NCBI GenBank assembly: GCA_019119995.1 | Contig: DWVY01000004.1 | Coordinates: 62,001 to 126,000 of the forward strand | Source of the DNA: Candidatus Mediterraneibacter faecavium | GTDB lineage: Bacteria > Bacillota > Clostridia > Lachnospirales > Lachnospiraceae | DNA: 64,000 nucleotides | Reading direction: 5' to 3' | Shown here: positions 54,793 through 63,600 of the stretch, one piece after another | How positions within the stretch are numbered: the first letter of the stretch is position 1 | Layout of the letters: each line of letters begins with the position of its first letter | Made by a program: the position numbers and the translations under genes | Notes under the pieces: generated by a model | What the model saw: the letters and a program-made list of their open reading frames with translations, nothing else | What the model was told of the DNA's origin: nothing | Databases searched by the model: none

Positions 54793-55531
54793 CTACATTC
54801 CCTCCTGACTTTTTCATTAAATCCATTATCTGCCTCATCATTCCTGTTATGGTAATGACCTCTGCGGCAGCCCATATCCATACATTCTGCATACTGTATA
54901 TCTCTCCGCCTGTATTTTCAATACACAGAAACGCTCCGCCAAGCAGCACGCCCCATACCCCGCAGAAGAAAAGCCCGTTTTCCTGCTCCCACTTCTTAAG
55001 GATCGCCATGCATCCGGCACACATAGCAAAGTATGGTACTGTGCCGTACAAAAGTACCTGCCATATTTCCGCTTGATCTGACAACCTAAAGACTGCCGCA
55101 GAGAGAAAAAGGATTACCAGATCCGCCGCCCCAAAAGCCGTCAGCCGGATCAGCAGTACCTGACGCAGCGGATTTCTCACGGTCATCTGCAGTTCCAGAA
55201 GTCCCGGCTGGCAGAGAGACCACAGCTCGCGGGCATTGATCAGACAGAGGATCGGCATACACACCGATCCGAGCAGGAGAAGGGAGCTGTCCGGTCCTGC
55301 GTCCGGATCAATGACAACAGTTAATAAGAACACTGTTGCCGCAATCTTGGACAGCCACGTCTTTTTCCGGATAAACCGGAGCTGGTCAAAGAAGAACCGT
55401 ATACCGGACATCTTTGTCTCCGGGCGCTGTCCTTTTATCTGTTCTGCCAGCAGAAGTGTCTCTTTTCGTTTCGCTGCATCATACGGCGGAACCGTAAATG
55501 CCGTCAGACATTTTTTCAGTTTTCTGTCCAT
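54764..55531 (-). CDS. Polytopic membrane protein between sigma factor and ABC genes
   Basis: Not recognised as a named family. The ATG at 55531 follows AAAGGAG; 255 residues. About 60 cytoplasmic, charged N-terminal residues (MDRKLKKCLTAFTVPPYDAA) precede six hydrophobic segments (from about 67 to 240). It starts 26 bp beyond the sigma-factor stop and its end overlaps the ATPase start. Position and topology suggest a membrane-bound anti-sigma factor or an ABC accessory; no zinc-binding anti-sigma motif (HxxxCxxC) is present, so this is inference. Confidence 0.65.
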   Translation of the reverse strand: MDRKLKKCLTAFTVPPYDAAKRKETLLLAEQIKGQRPETKMSGIRFFFDQLRFIRKKTWLSKIAATVFLLTVVIDPDAGPDSSLLLLGSVCMPILCLINARELWSLCQPGLLELQMTVRNPLRQVLLIRLTAFGAADLVILFLSAAVFRLSDQAEIWQVLLYGTVPYFAMCAGCMAILKKWEQENGLFFCGVWGVLLGGAFLCIENTGGEIYSMQNVWIWAAAEVITITGMMRQIMDLMKKSGGNVDEINTGTAV

Positions 55532-55556
55532 GGTTTTTTCTCCTTTCTGTCCGCGA

Positions 55557-56084
55557 TCATACAAGTTTATCTTTCAGCTTACTCTCCGCCTGTTTCAGCC
55601 GGTATCTGACCGTAGATACCGGCATGTCCATGACACAGGCAATATCTTTCAGGCGCATATCCTGATAATAGCGCAGGATGATCATCTCCCGTTCTTCCGC
55701 CTCCAGTTCATCCAGTGCCGTCATGACCTGCATCCGGTCAAGCAGCCGGTCGATCTGGTCGACCGCTTTGTCTTTGCCGGATCTACTTTCACTGTGTCCT
55801 TCCTGCTCCTCTGCTGTTTCACGTATCGTACTTGCTCTTTTGAAATGATCTTTTATAGCGTTTGAAGCGATTACATAGAGGTAGTTCTTCCTCTTCCCGT
55901 ACTCGCGGTATCTCTCCATGCTGCATATGAATTTTAAGAACACTTCCTGGGTGATATCCTCCGCCAGTGTTTGATCCCTCAGATGCCGGTAACAATATTT
56001 ATATATATCCTCATAGTTCTCGCAGATCAGCTTCTCTGCAAATCTCTCATCATCAGGGGCTTCCCGCCGTAATATATGAAACAA
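55557..56084 (-). CDS. ECF-like RNA polymerase sigma factor
   Basis: A sigma-70 family factor with region 2 (ENYEDIYKYCYRHLRDQTLA, EDITQEVFLKFI) and region 4 (LDELEAEEREMIILRYYQDM, STVRYRLKQAESKLKDKL). The start is unsure: a TTG at 56084 with GGAGAGGG 7 bp upstream gives 175 residues, whereas the frame is open to an ATG at 56165. There is a Ser/Lys-rich linker of about 30 residues between regions 2 and 4. It heads the membrane protein/ABC operon and is a likely self-regulator of it. Confidence 0.87.
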   Translation of the reverse strand: MFHILRREAPDDERFAEKLICENYEDIYKYCYRHLRDQTLAEDITQEVFLKFICSMERYREYGKRKNYLYVIASNAIKDHFKRASTIRETAEEQEGHSESRSGKDKAVDQIDRLLDRMQVMTALDELEAEEREMIILRYYQDMRLKDIACVMDMPVSTVRYRLKQAESKLKDKLV

Positions 56085-56188
56085 TTGTTTTCCCTCTCCA
56101 TGTCTGTAGCATCTCTTCTCTGCATCATCTATAAAGTATAACGAATCAGCTTGCCGAAAAAACAACTTTATGAAAAATTTTACTTTAC

Positions 56189-56217
56189 TTGTCTTTCCCG
56201 AACACCAATGGTAGAAT
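56189..56217 (+). promoter_or_regulatory. Promoter of the AAA-ATPase-like gene
   Basis: Plus strand: -35 TTGTCT (56189-56194), 17-bp spacer, -10 TAGAAT (56212-56217) preceded by TGG. It lies about 38 bp before the likely start codon at 56255. Confidence 0.65.
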
Positions 56218-56254
56218 TAAGAAAAATCATGTTCAGAAAGGGCGCGTTTCTTGT

Positions 56255-57952
56255 ATGACCTCATTAAAAATGCTTCCGGTAGGGATTGAAAACTTCAAAG
56301 AGATCCGCAGGGATGGTTTTTATTATGTAGACAAAACACCTTTGATCAAAGAACTTCTGGAAAGCCGCGGCAAGGCAAATTTGTTCACACGGCCGAGACG
56401 CTTTGGGAAATCGCTTACTATGAGTATGTTTCAAAGTTTTTTTGAGATCTGATGTGATAAAAGACTGTTCGATGGACTTGATATTTCCCGTGAAACTGCT
56501 CTCTGCAATGAATATATGGGAAAATTCCCGGTAATCTCAATCAGCCTGAAAAGTATAGATGCTGAAGATTTCCAGACAGCCCGGAAAATGTTCATCAGGG
56601 TTGTCAACGAGGAAGTGCGCCGTCTCCAGTTTCTTTTTGAGAGCAGCTCCCTTTCAGACAATGACAAAGATCTGCTGCAGCATATGCTTGTTCCGGACAT
56701 GGCGGACGATACGCTCTGCTTTAGTCTCCGCGTACTGACGGAACTGCTGTACAGACACTATGGGCAGAAAGTCATTCTTCTGATCGATGAATATGACGTT
56801 CCTCTTCAGAAAGCAGATGAATACGGCTACTATGACCGGATGGTTCACCTGATCCGTAATTTTTTCAGCAATGCCCTGAAAACGAATGACAATCTGTATT
56901 TTGCAGTACTCACAGGCTGCCTTCGGGTGGCGAAGGAAAGTATCTTTACCGGATTAAATAATTTTAATGTGTATACAATAACCGATATAGATTTTGAGGA
57001 ATATTTTGGTTTTACTGATAGTGAAGTGAGAGAAATGCTCGGCTATTACGGTCTGGAAGACAATTACGACATTGTGAAAGACTGGTATGACGGATACCGT
57101 TTCGGCAGCTCTGATATATACTGTCCGTGGGATGTGATCTGCTATTGCCAGAAACACAGGAAGAATAAGCAGCTTCCCCCGGAGAACTACTGGGTCAATA
57201 CCAGCGGGAACGACATTATCAAACGCTTTATAAACAGCATGGGCGAGCAGCGTACACTCACCAAAGTAGAGATCGAGCATCTGATCGCCGGAGAATCCGT
57301 ACAGAAAACGGTGCGGCAGGAATTAACATATAAAGATCTGTTTTCTTCTCCTGAAAATATCTGGAGTGCTCTTTTCATGACCGGGTATCTCACTGTGAAA
57401 TCCCGTTCAGATGACAACTTGTTTGAATTGATCATCCCCAACCGGGAGATCAGAAATATCTTTACCGAACAGATTATGGCGTTATTTGAAAATGAGGTAA
57501 AGAAGGACGGTGAGCTGCTCAATGCTTTCTGTAATTCGCTGCTAAACGGAGAAGCTGATAAAGTGGAAGCCCTTTTCACAAAATATATGGAAAAGACGAT
57601 CAGTGTCCGTGACACCTTTGTAAGGAAGCCTACAAAAGAAAACTTTTATCATGGAATCCTTCTCGGCATCCTGAGCTACAAAGCAGGCTGGTCTGTAAGG
57701 TCTAACCGTGAGGCAGGAAACGGATTCGGTGATATTATGATCTGGATCGATCATTCTGATGTCGGAATTATCATTGAAGTAAAGTATGCTGATTCGCATG
57801 AAGAGGAAGAATGCCAAAAGGCAGTCCGTCAGATCGATGAAAAACATTATACAGATGCTTTCAGAGATTCGGACATTCATACCGTACTGAAATACGGCAT
57901 TGTATGTAATAGAAAAAGCTGCAGAGTCCTTGCAGAAAAAGAAGTATTTTAA
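56255..57952 (+). pseudogene. AAA-ATPase-like / DUF1703 (PD-(D/E)XK) protein gene, broken by an in-frame TGA
   Basis: Read through, the gene encodes about 565 residues of the AAA-ATPase-like (PF09820) plus PD-(D/E)XK nuclease-like (PF08011) family, common in multiple copies in gut anaerobes and of unknown function. N-terminal part: LPVGIENFKEIRRDGFYYVD, then a degenerate Walker A, RPRRFGKSLTMSMFQSFFE. A TGA at 56450-56452 stands where relatives usually have Gly; the same frame goes on with CDKRLFDGLDIS, Walker B VILLIDEYDVPLQ, and the nuclease core GDIMIWIDHSDVGIIIEVKY. A restart ATG at 56516 would give a 478-residue protein without the Walker A. No ribosome-binding site is clear at either start. 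Confidence 0.85.
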
Positions 57953-57960
57953 AAATATGT

Positions 57961-58000
57961 CAGCCACAGTTTTCACCTTACATGGTATATACTGTGGCTG
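57961..58000 (+). terminator. Intrinsic terminator after the AAA-ATPase-like gene
   Basis: CAGCCACAGT (57961-57970) and ACTGTGGCTG (57991-58000) form a 10-bp stem with a 20-nt loop, followed by TTTTC. It begins 9 bp after the stop codon. Confidence 0.75.
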
Positions 58001-58090
58001 TTTTCATACGATAATAAATTCTCTGTTTTGCGAGGTTTCTGTGACATTTGATCCATATTATATAAAAAGAGAAAGAGAGGATGTGAGCAG

Positions 58091-58533
58091 ATGAGACTTT
58101 TAGTGGTCGAGGATGACCGTCTCTTAAATAATACCCTTTGCTATAATCTGACCGCCGCCGGATATGAAGTGGACGCTGCACTGACGCAAAGCGCTGCCGA
58201 ACAGTTTTGCAGAAAGCAGGAATATGATCTGATCGTTCTTGATGTCAATCTGCCGGATGGAAATGGGTTTGATCTTTGCCGGGATATTAAGATCCGCCGC
58301 CCGGATACCGCAGTGATCTTCCTGACGGCAAACGATATGGAAAGCGATATGCTAAAAGGCTACGAGCTGGGAGCGGATGATTATGTGACGAAGCCTTTCC
58401 CCATAAGCGTATTTCAGAAAAAAGCGTCTGCGCTGCTGGCCCGGATCCGGAAACAGTCTGGCGGCGACCACATACCTATATTAAAACCGTCTACGGTATG
58501 GGATATATGTGGATTGGAGGCGGTAACAGATGA
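58091..58533 (+). pseudogene. OmpR-type response regulator with deleted DNA-binding domain
   Basis: The receiver domain is complete (residues 1-120): acidic pair Glu-Asp-Asp (7-9), phospho-acceptor Asp51 in LIVLDVNLP, Thr79 and Lys100 in VTKPF. After LLARIRKQSGGD the frame shifts. In the next frame YIKTVYGMGYMW, the normal end of an OmpR winged-helix domain, follows at once and stops at the TGA at 58531-58533, which overlaps the kinase ATG. So about 85 codons, nearly the whole winged helix, are missing. The frame as it stands gives a 155-residue protein with an unrelated tail ending at 58558. It cannot bind DNA in the usual way. Confidence 0.85.
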
Positions 58534-59561
58534 GGGCGGAAAAACTTTCGGTTACTAAAGTATTTTTTATTATGTGTGCAATTCTTCTGCTGCTTTCAAC
58601 CTCCATGCCCTGCATCATATATATTTTGACCCGGAACGTACTGGCGCTGTACTGCGGACTGATCTATGGGGTTCTCGCTGCCGGGTGCATGACTGCCTTC
58701 CTTGTCTTTGTGCGCCGGAAACTGACGATGTTTTCGGACGCCCTGTGCAGGCAGCTTGACGATATGATGTCATCAGATCAGACACCGCCACAGTACACAG
58801 AGGGAGAAAACCTGTTTTATAAAATCCAGCACCGGCTTTCCCGGCTCTATGAAGTGCTGCGGGAAAGTAAAAGTAGTATTGCGAAAGAACGGGCCGACTT
58901 ACAGGAATTGATCTCGGACATTTCCCATCAGGTCAAAACACCGATCGCAAACTTGAAAATGCTGGACGCCACTTTATTGGAGCAAACTGTACCGCCGGAA
59001 AAGCAGAGAGAATTTCTTCTGGCTATAGACAGCCAGTTAGACAAGCTGGAATTTCTCATACAGGCGATGATCAAAACGTCGCGTCTGGAAGCCGGTGTGA
59101 TTGCTTTGGAGCCGAAGCCGCAGGCCGTCTATGATACCCTCGCTGCGGCGTTGGGCGGTATCCTGCTCAACGCAGAACAGAAAAAAATTACGGTCTTAGT
59201 GGACTGCCCGGAAACGGCAATCGCGGCCCATGATCGGAAATGGACAACCGAAGCTCTGTTCAACATTCTGGATAATGCGGTGAAGTACACGCCGGAAGGC
59301 GGAAAGATCCGTGTGGCTGTGGCGAGCTGGGAAATGTATGTGAAGATCGATATTTCTGACACGGGCATCGGTATTCCAGAACAGCATCAGGGAACGATCT
59401 TCAAGCGGTTCTACCGCGAGGACAGCGTGCATGACGCTCCCGGCATCGGGATCGGCCTGTATCTTGCCCGTGAGATCATCACCCGGCAGGGAGGTTTTAT
59501 CCGTATCGCTTCTGAAGTCGGCACCGGCTCCACCTTTTCGGTGTTCCTGCCCCATTCTTGA
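58530..59561 (+). CDS. Intramembrane-sensing histidine kinase
   Basis: A 343-residue kinase with two transmembrane helices (about 10-32 and 39-60) joined by a very short outer loop, as in BceS-type kinases that take their signal from an ABC transporter. No HAMP or sensor domain. The H-box DISHQVKTPIANL holds the phospho-His133; the N-box is NILDNAVKYTP, and G-boxes DTGIGIPE and GIGIGLYLARE are intact. The ATG overlaps the original response-regulator stop. The kinase appears functional although its partner is broken. Confidence 0.92.
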   Translation: MRAEKLSVTKVFFIMCAILLLLSTSMPCIIYILTRNVLALYCGLIYGVLAAGCMTAFLVFVRRKLTMFSDALCRQLDDMMSSDQTPPQYTEGENLFYKIQHRLSRLYEVLRESKSSIAKERADLQELISDISHQVKTPIANLKMLDATLLEQTVPPEKQREFLLAIDSQLDKLEFLIQAMIKTSRLEAGVIALEPKPQAVYDTLAAALGGILLNAEQKKITVLVDCPETAIAAHDRKWTTEALFNILDNAVKYTPEGGKIRVAVASWEMYVKIDISDTGIGIPEQHQGTIFKRFYREDSVHDAPGIGIGLYLAREIITRQGGFIRIASEVGTGSTFSVFLPHS

Positions 59562-59627
59562 AATGTCACAGCCTTGTGACATTTCAATGCATTTTGAAGG
59601 GAAAATTAAGAAACGCCGTGACATTTC
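59560..59627 (+). promoter_or_regulatory. Inverted and direct GTGACATTTC boxes before the ABC permease fragment
   Basis: GAAATGTCACA (59560-59570) and TGTGACATTTC (59575-59585) are perfect 11-bp complements with a 4-nt gap. GTGACATTTC recurs as a direct repeat at 59618-59627, 42 bp on, about four helical turns. A similar box, GTGACATTT, precedes the response regulator at 58041-58049. The layout fits a binding site for the cognate regulator; the kinase stop codon overlaps the first arm. Confidence 0.6.
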
Positions 59628-59679
59628 TGCGAGATTCTCCTTTCACAATGGAAGCATCAATAAGAAAGGCGGTACTTAA

Positions 59680-60260
59680 ATGAACGATATTCTCTTTGGA
59701 AATAATAATGGAAAAGTACTGAAAAAAATAGCCGGCCGCTCTCTGAAATCCGGCAAAAATCACATTGCAGTTCTGGCGATCATGCTTTCTACTTTGCTGT
59801 TTACCAGTTTATTTACAATTGCTATTAGTTTGCAATCCTCCATCCAGGATAATGAAATGAGGACAGTCGGCACATCTGCCCATGCAAATGCAAAACTTAT
59901 TACTGAAAATGAATATGAGGATTTAATTTCTGATGATCGAATTACAGAATATGGGAAGTCTGTTGTCTTTGGATACGCTGTTGGAGATTGTTTCAATAAA
60001 CTGCCAACGGAAGTACGGTATGCTGATGAAAACTATGCGCGTTGGGGATTTCGCAGTCCTACCAGAGGAAGTTTACCGCAAGCGGAAAATGAAATGGCTG
60101 CCAGCCAGATTGTATTAGACGCAATGGGGCTGTCGAATGCGGAAGTCGGCACACAAATTGAACTGACTTTTTCGACAGACACACAAACTATTACGGAAAA
60201 CTTTATATTATCCGGTATTTGGCCTGGCGATACTGTAACGCCGAGCCAAATGATTTTGCT
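59680..60260 (+). pseudogene. N-terminal fragment of an FtsX-type ABC permease
   Basis: The frame opens MNDILFGNNNGKVLKKIAGR with AAGGCGG upstream, has one transmembrane helix (about 29-50) and part of the outer domain, then runs at about residue 193 (TVTPSQMIL) into sequence of an ABC ATPase in another frame and ends at 60339 after an unrelated tail. Relatives are several hundred residues longer. It shares its first ten residues with the complete permease at 60617, so the two are paralogues. Confidence 0.82.
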
Positions 60261-60604
60261 TGCCTGTGGAACTGGACGGGGACAAAGTAGACAAGAAATT
60301 CATGCAGGAAGTCGTTCGGCTGCTGGCCTTGGAAGATAAGCTGAACAATATGCCGAACAATCTTTCCGGCGGCCAGCAACAGCGCGTGGCGATTGCCCGC
60401 GCCCTTATCTCAAAACCGGCGATTGTGCTGGCAGATGAGCCGACAGGCAATCTTGACAGCCGGACGAGCAGCGATGTTCTCGGCCTGCTGAAAGTTACCA
60501 GCCAGAAATTCCATCAAACGCTTGTCATGATTACCCATAACAGCGAGATCGCCCAGCTTGCAGATCGGATCGTCCGTATTGAGGACGGGAAAATCATGAA
60601 GTGA
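60260..60604 (+). pseudogene. C-terminal half of an ABC transporter ATPase
   Basis: About 114 residues of a MacB/BceA-type ATPase: [20 protein letters not shown], signature [16 protein letters not shown], Walker [14 protein letters not shown] and the switch His in MITHNSE. The first half, with Walker A and Q-loop, is absent, so it cannot hydrolyse ATP. It is joined directly to the permease fragment at about 60250-60262; the frame of this part differs from the permease frame. It ends 12 bp before the next permease. Confidence 0.85.
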
Positions 60605-60616
60605 GGGGGCTGGAAA

Positions 60617-63124
60617 ATGAATGACATATTATTTGGAAACAATAATCAGACGGTCATTAAACATCTTGCAAAAAAGAGTTACCGTTCTAATAAACGCAGA
60701 AATATGATTGTTATCGTTGCACTGGCCTTGACTGCTTTTATGATAACATCGGTATTTAGTCTGGGGTGCAGTTACTTTGAAACTTTCCAAATGCAGCAAA
60801 CCCGTTCTATGGGAACAACAGCAGATGTAGCAATTACAAACCTTACAGAAGCCCAGATAGAAGAATTAAAACGCTCTGATTTAGTAACTGCCGTTGGCAT
60901 TAGTCAAAGGTTGGGAAGTGTTGACACAGCAGATATAGGGGACACTTTACTGGGGATTTCATGGATAGATGAAATTGAATGGGAACAACATCGTGTCCCG
61001 ACAATATCAGATGTGTACGGCAATTACCCGCAGGCTGAAAACGAAGTTATGCTGCCCGTTTGGGCATTAAACGAGATGGGTATATCTAAACCTCAAATCG
61101 GGATGAATATAACCTTGTCTTATCAACTCGGAAACAATTATCAGTATATAACAGATGAATTTCAGTTATCAGGTTATTATACGGATTATACTGTCTCGCG
61201 TGTAGGAAACCGAGGTTCGGTTTATGTATCCAAAATTTTTGCCGAGCAGTCAGGTCTTACATTTAGTGATATAACCAGCGGGATGCTTTCTTTTTCTGGC
61301 AATGATGACGTTGAGCGTTCCTGCGAAAAGTTAAAAGATAAGATAACTTTTACAGAGGGACAAACTTTTGAAATCGTTCCATCGATCCAAAGCAATTCTG
61401 CGTCTATTATTGTTGCAATTGCCTTTTTTATTACAGTAATTATTATCAGCGGTTATCTGTTAATTTATAATATTCTTTATATCTCAATTTCAAAAGATAC
61501 TCGTTTTTATGGGCAGCTCAAAATAATAGGTGCAACGAAAAGGCAAATCAAAAAACTTGTTCGCTGGCAAGTATTCAGAACATCTGTTATAGGTATTCCC
61601 GTTGGGCTTCTTGTGGGAGTGCTTGTTTCGTTAATCATTGTACCTTTTGCAATGAATATGATGTATTCGGGCAATAGCACTCTTGGAGTAAAAGTGTCTT
61701 TCTCGCCTATTATTTTCATCGGAGCAGCTATTTTTACACTCTTAACTGCGGTTATCGGCAGTATGAAGCCCGCTAAAATTGCAGGGAGCATATCGCCTAT
61801 CGCCGCTTCACAATACAATGCCGTGTCTGTCAAGAATATGAAAAAGAGAAAAGCCCATAGATTAAGATTGTCCAGAATGGCTTTGAGCAACATTTTTAGA
61901 AATCCGAAAAGTGCAGTCTTGACATTTACATCTCTGTTTTTGGGTTTAATGCTATTTTTGATCGCGTCGGGTCTTCTATCGAGTTTAAGTGCGGAAAATT
62001 TTGTCAGTCAATGGGGAGAAAGTGATTTTGCAGTAACTTACAGTATTCAGGAAGAAGAAAATTTGATTACTGATGAAATGTTGAAAGAAATCGAGGCAAT
62101 AGATGGTATCGAAAATATGCGCGTCACATACTCGGCTTCTCCGCAAACGACAATACCTGTTATCTACAATCAAGATGTATTCGGCAAATATATTGACTCT
62201 CTCAATGGTGTGTCCGGGCTTAATTTTTCAGACGCAGAAACATTGAAAAACTATACCGATAATTTTTTTGGCAGCGTCTATGGGATTGATACAGAATATG
62301 TAAAAGAAGTCAATAGCAGCCTTGAAACGCCTATTGACCTGAATGCTTTTGAAAATGGTGATGTTGTATTATTGTCTGCTATGACAGATGAAGATGGAAA
62401 TCCTTTAATCCAGCCAGGACAGTCTATTACTGTGATTGGAGAAACAGGAAAACATACTTTTACAGTGGCAAGCGGTTTTTTGGATGCGGATTTTCAAAGC
62501 GGACGCGGCAACGAAAGGGGAACAGCCCCCGATTTGTATATCAGCCAGCAAGCATTAAAAATGCTCTCACCCGAAGTAAAGATATTCCGCATAGCATTTG
62601 ATACAATCAACAGCAAGAACGATGAAAGGATTTTATCAGAACTTCAAACAATAACGGCTTCTTCTGGTATTGATATTCAATCAAGATATGAGCGCGGCAA
62701 AGAAATAGAAAGTTATCTTTTTACTTCACGAGTTTTGGCAATGGGGCTATCGTCCGTACTTTTGCTCATTGGGATAATGAACTTTATCAATACGATGTTT
62801 GTTAGTGTTAATACGCGAAAGCATGAATTTGCTACTCTTGAAAGTATTGGAATGACAAAAAGGCAACTCCGCCAGGTTTTACTATTCGAGGGTGGGTATT
62901 ATTGGATTATCTCTTTTTTACTGCTTGCCACGTTAGGGACTGGAATATATCTTCCATTGTACGCAGCCTTTAGGCAAGTTGCTTCCTATGCGGCTTTTAA
63001 CTATCCGATAATTCCTTTGGTAATTGCAGCATTTATAATCCTTGCCATTTGTCTTGCGGTTCCTATTTTAACCTTCCGCATGGATATTAAAGCATCTGTT
63101 ACGGAACGATTGCAGCAAAGTTAA
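60617..63124 (+). CDS. FtsX-type ABC transporter permease, full length
   Basis: An 835-residue permease with two FtsX units. Hydrophobic segments lie at about 31-51, 256-284, 310-334, 350-375, 428-450, 711-735, 765-785 and 797-820, leaving two outer domains of about 200 and 260 residues. The conserved post-helix motif ATKRQIKKLVRWQ (first unit) and the matching GMTKRQLRQVLLFEGGYY (second) are present. The ribosome-binding site is AGTGAGGGG. The DNA is clearly more AT-rich than the core genes upstream. Its ATPase is truncated, so function depends on a partner elsewhere. Confidence 0.88.
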   Translation: MNDILFGNNNQTVIKHLAKKSYRSNKRRNMIVIVALALTAFMITSVFSLGCSYFETFQMQQTRSMGTTADVAITNLTEAQIEELKRSDLVTAVGISQRLGSVDTADIGDTLLGISWIDEIEWEQHRVPTISDVYGNYPQAENEVMLPVWALNEMGISKPQIGMNITLSYQLGNNYQYITDEFQLSGYYTDYTVSRVGNRGSVYVSKIFAEQSGLTFSDITSGMLSFSGNDDVERSCEKLKDKITFTEGQTFEIVPSIQSNSASIIVAIAFFITVIIISGYLLIYNILYISISKDTRFYGQLKIIGATKRQIKKLVRWQVFRTSVIGIPVGLLVGVLVSLIIVPFAMNMMYSGNSTLGVKVSFSPIIFIGAAIFTLLTAVIGSMKPAKIAGSISPIAASQYNAVSVKNMKKRKAHRLRLSRMALSNIFRNPKSAVLTFTSLFLGLMLFLIASGLLSSLSAENFVSQWGESDFAVTYSIQEEENLITDEMLKEIEAIDGIENMRVTYSASPQTTIPVIYNQDVFGKYIDSLNGVSGLNFSDAETLKNYTDNFFGSVYGIDTEYVKEVNSSLETPIDLNAFENGDVVLLSAMTDEDGNPLIQPGQSITVIGETGKHTFTVASGFLDADFQSGRGNERGTAPDLYISQQALKMLSPEVKIFRIAFDTINSKNDERILSELQTITASSGIDIQSRYERGKEIESYLFTSRVLAMGLSSVLLLIGIMNFINTMFVSVNTRKHEFATLESIGMTKRQLRQVLLFEGGYYWIISFLLLATLGTGIYLPLYAAFRQVASYAAFNYPIIPLVIAAFIILAICLAVPILTFRMDIKASVTERLQQS

Positions 63125-63147
63125 AATATATAGATAGAGGTAAAAGA

Positions 63148-63234
63148 ATGACAAAAAAACGGTCAAGAATTTTAGGTATTGCTATGCTGGTCATTGTAGT
63201 AATCTTTTTCATCGTCGCATTAACGCACTCGTAA
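63148..63234 (+). CDS. 28-residue membrane peptide after the permease
   Basis: A short frame opening MTKKRSRILG with AGAGG upstream, then a single hydrophobic helix (IAMLVIVVIFFIVAL) and the end THS. It starts 23 bp after the permease stop. The layout (positive N-terminus, one helix) suits a small membrane peptide, but at this length coding cannot be proved from one sequence. Confidence 0.45.
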   Translation: MTKKRSRILGIAMLVIVVIFFIVALTHS

Positions 63235-63376
63235 GGAATGATGTAACGGATAAAAATAGGGAAAGTGAAAAACTGCTTTCCGATTTTCTAATTGTCACAA
63301 GTTTGCGAAATTTCAACCTGTTTTTGTGTCGAAAACGTAATTGGCCGTGAGGATTTTGTGAAGAATATAGGCTAAG
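63235..63376 (+). other. Non-coding stretch with a degenerate copy of the regulator boxes
   Basis: No gene is seen. TTGTCACAAG (63292-63301) followed by GCGAAATTTC (63305-63314) and GCCGTGAGGATTTTGTG (63344-63360) resemble the inverted box and the downstream GCCGTGACATTTCTGCG of 59560-59630. It looks like the front of another module of the same family, whose genes are now lost. Confidence 0.4.
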
Positions 63377-63600
63377 ATATACGGGATTTCAAATTGGACA
63401 GCCTAGTGAAAAATATTTCTATGGTCTTTCAAAATGTTTATCTCTTTCAAGATACGATTGAAAACAATATCAAGTTTGGCTGCCCGGATGCCACCCATGA
63501 GCAGGTGGCTGAGGTGGCGAAAAAGGGCTTGTTATCATGACTTCATTTCTGCTCTGCCGGAGGGGTATGATACTGTGATTGGCGAGGGCGGCGGCAATTT
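63377..63600 (+). pseudogene. ABC exporter fragment with frameshift
   Basis: Coding remains of an MsbA-type ABC exporter: [20 protein letters not shown] (Q-loop region), [17 protein letters not shown], then after an extra base in the A/G run at about 63521-63527, [20 protein letters not shown]. The text stops just before the expected LSGGE signature, where it joins unrelated sequence near 63598. Walker A, the signature, Walker B and the membrane domain are missing. Confidence 0.82.

Noticed and set aside
56447-56455. Selenocysteine or programmed readthrough at the TGA of the AAA-ATPase-like gene
   Set aside because: Relatives usually have Gly at this position, not Cys/Sec, and no SECIS-like hairpin is visible directly after the TGA. 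A nonsense mutation is simpler.
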